DNA of 64,000 nt from Pezizomycotina sp. ARF18 (lineage: Eukaryota > Ascomycota). The stretch is from contig AZLU01000046.1 of NCBI GenBank assembly GCA_002224055.1, forward strand, positions 124,001 through 188,000, in the 5' to 3' direction. Made by a program: the position numbers and the translations under genes. The notes under the pieces were generated by a model. That model made no database searches, had not been told where the DNA came from, and saw only the letters and a list, made by a program, of their open reading frames with translations. Shown one piece after another: positions 62,001-64,000 of this stretch. The first letter of the stretch is position 1, and every line of letters starts with the position of its first letter.

Positions 62001-64000
62001 AACAGCTAGATAAGGATATCATGGATATGTTGAAGTAGTTTAAGCCTGTAGGCGGTACAGCTGATCAAGAGCGTAGAGTGCGTTTGTTTATTTTGGATAA
62101 TTCAGCTCGAGGCATAAGGCGTTAATGGGAAAGTCTCGCTGTGATTAAGGGTCCCGAGACTGACCCTTCACAAATCATTGCACAATCGCTATAATTGGTC
62201 CATGATCCCACCGATAACATTTATCGGGTGGGAAGACTCCTTCATACAAAATAGTCACGCTTTTATAGGGTATACTTTTCCTTGGCCGTAGTCAAGATGT
62301 AAGCTTACGTAAGTATCACGAGATTGATATTTTCTCATTCGTTACTTTATCAACGCTGGTCATTTTTGGAGGTAGCACTGTCTAGTAGGCATAGATAACC
62401 GTCCTGCGCTTGTTTCTCAACTTTTTGAGACGGTTTTTGAGATTCTCTTTGTTACTCGTTTGTACTCCTATTTTAGTTATCTTAAAGCCATGCGAAGTAT
62501 TATAACAAAAAATGGTGCCTAATACACCAATCTCTAGGACGGCTTCACTCATATGGAATCAACGAGCTTATTTTGCAAAACTTATGTCATTCGCAATGCA
62601 AGCGTGCTTCGACAACTGTGCATGCTACAGTCCATTTGAACCGGTTTCTTCTAGAACCTTCGCTATTCATTCGACGGCAATATGGCCGTATCGTCTCAGG
62701 GGCTTCTATATTCTGGCTTGCATTCGCGGGAAAGTATAGTTTGTTGTTGACGGGTTGATACGCGCGCCGTACATCGCGGATAACCCTTTCTTTCTTGATT
62801 TAGTATTTACGTCTCGAAGGGTAAATATGCGCATACTCTCCTATGAAATGAATCTCGCCACGCCAACATCGAGAAGGATCACTCCATGGCGAGTAGTTCG
62901 CGTTATACGTGATAGATTGTTTGATATTATTATAAGCGAACCGCCTATCGTTCGTTGTTCAATGCAATGCTCAGACTGAATAGCGACTTCATTTCGATGA
63001 ATTGACGAACGTAAAATACACATGATTCAAAACTGTTTGTGGCGGGCTACATTGGTATCGACGTCCTGCTCTCTGGCACAGAACCCTGGAAGTGATAGGA
63101 TTGGTGGCCGTCAGTAGAGCTCTAGAGATGAAACCGTGCTCCTTGAGGAAGTAAAACTTAGACTAATAAACTAGCTTGTTCGGTGTTATACTATTCAGAC
63201 ACTCCAACTTTCGCCATATAGGATTCTCGGTCATATAGGCCGGATGCGCATATCCGGGTGCCTATATTAAAGAAGATTCTGCAAATGAAATCTCCGATGA
63301 AACGAGTTTTCAGAGTTCGGATGTAGGCCAAGGTTATCTTCCTTTACGAGCTTCTGTTAGATATTCGAAAACATGAGTGCGTCGAGAGCTATTCGGTAAC
63401 ACTATTATTCACAGCAAACTTCGACAGCGGATTGTTAGTAAACGTACAAGTGTTATCTCTCGCCATCGCACATTTTTGAGCAAAGCTATGATTGGCTGCT
63501 AGCCGTTCTGGTAAACACCGGGGTCGACTCCTTCGTATCTGCACACATCGGCAATAACGATAAACTTAAATTTATGGCGTGTCCTTTGAGTCTCCAGCCC
63601 GTAACTTTTGAACTGGGGCTTAGGGAATGTTTTATACAAAGGGCCAGGAGCGATGTCAGTGCTTAGCGTATGAATCGGCTTCGCCCAAATGATCTACGTA
63701 ATATCTTCTTACTACTATTGAATATAATACGTATCAAAGGAGAAATCGACACGCTACATGGATAATTACGGAATATGATTTGATTAATGGCTTTGACCGA
63801 TGCAGAGACTGCTCGGAGTTACTATGTGCCCGCACTGGATAGAGGATCGGGTTGCCGGGTTTTCTAGCCGAAATACGCTCTACAAAAAACATCACCCATT
63901 CTAATAATACTAACAAGTTGACAATTTATGATGCTAAGATAGGATCGTAAACGTACCGGAGGTCTGGCTAAGCCGTAGGTGATAAAATCTTTATCGTGAG
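62001..64000. other. Right flank, no gene
   Basis: No supported gene, RNA or repeat. Open frames are at most about 75 codons. Long homopolymer runs are absent again, as in the 1-3 kb and 22.4-28.7 kb blocks. Confidence 0.5.

Noticed and set aside
63500-63540. GGGGTCGACTCC, B-box-like
   Set aside because: No A box and no cloverleaf; it sits in featureless DNA.

Overview
The window is nuclear DNA of a filamentous ascomycete (Pezizomycotina). The evidence is several single-copy fungal housekeeping genes split by short introns with GTAAGT/GTATGT-type donors and CTAAC-like branch sites. Homologues recognised are 6-phosphogluconate dehydrogenase, Apn1, LSM12, an RBM42-like RRM protein, Hst2, a Jhd1-type JmjC demethylase and a CSC1/RSN1-type channel. 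The roomy intergenic DNA, many long poly(dA:dT) runs and one degenerate satellite array would fit a repeat-rich genome, but I cannot place the organism below class level.

Layout. 1-2.9 kb: no gene. 3.0-3.9 kb (+): Pro-rich PYPQPVSNS-repeat protein with a Cys-rich tail. 4.4-5.75 kb (-): RBM42-like RNA-binding protein. 7.7-10.1 kb (+): gnd1. 12.3-14.1 kb (+): secreted protein of unknown function. 14.7-16.55 kb (+): apn1. 17.4-18.9 kb (+): a small doubtful gene, then lsm12. 19.7-21.3 kb (-): hst2. 22.4-28.7 kb: gene-free. 29.3-29.75 kb (-): small Ser-rich protein with a Cys cluster. 34.46-34.72 kb (-): 85-aa protein. 37.5-43.6 kb (-): jhd1. 46.7-50.9 kb (+): CSC1/RSN1-type channel. 51.2-59.6 kb: tandem array of a degenerate unit of about 480 bp, fading into decayed copies until about 62 kb. 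62-64 kb: no gene.

The genes are mostly unrelated housekeeping functions: pentose phosphate NADPH supply, base-excision repair, RNA binding, chromatin and membrane channel. They look like an ordinary gene island rather than a cluster. Two chromatin enzymes, a sirtuin and an H3K36-type demethylase, flank the gene-poor middle, but nothing shows that this placement matters.

Two cautions apply. First, almost every recognisable gene is broken by single missing bases while its catalytic motifs stay intact, so the breaks look like consensus errors and not pseudogenes; coordinates are outer limits and exact exon joins are inferred. Second, no LTR element, retrovirus, DNA transposon, rRNA, convincing tRNA or CRISPR was recognised. 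The most novel-looking structure is the roughly 480-bp satellite.
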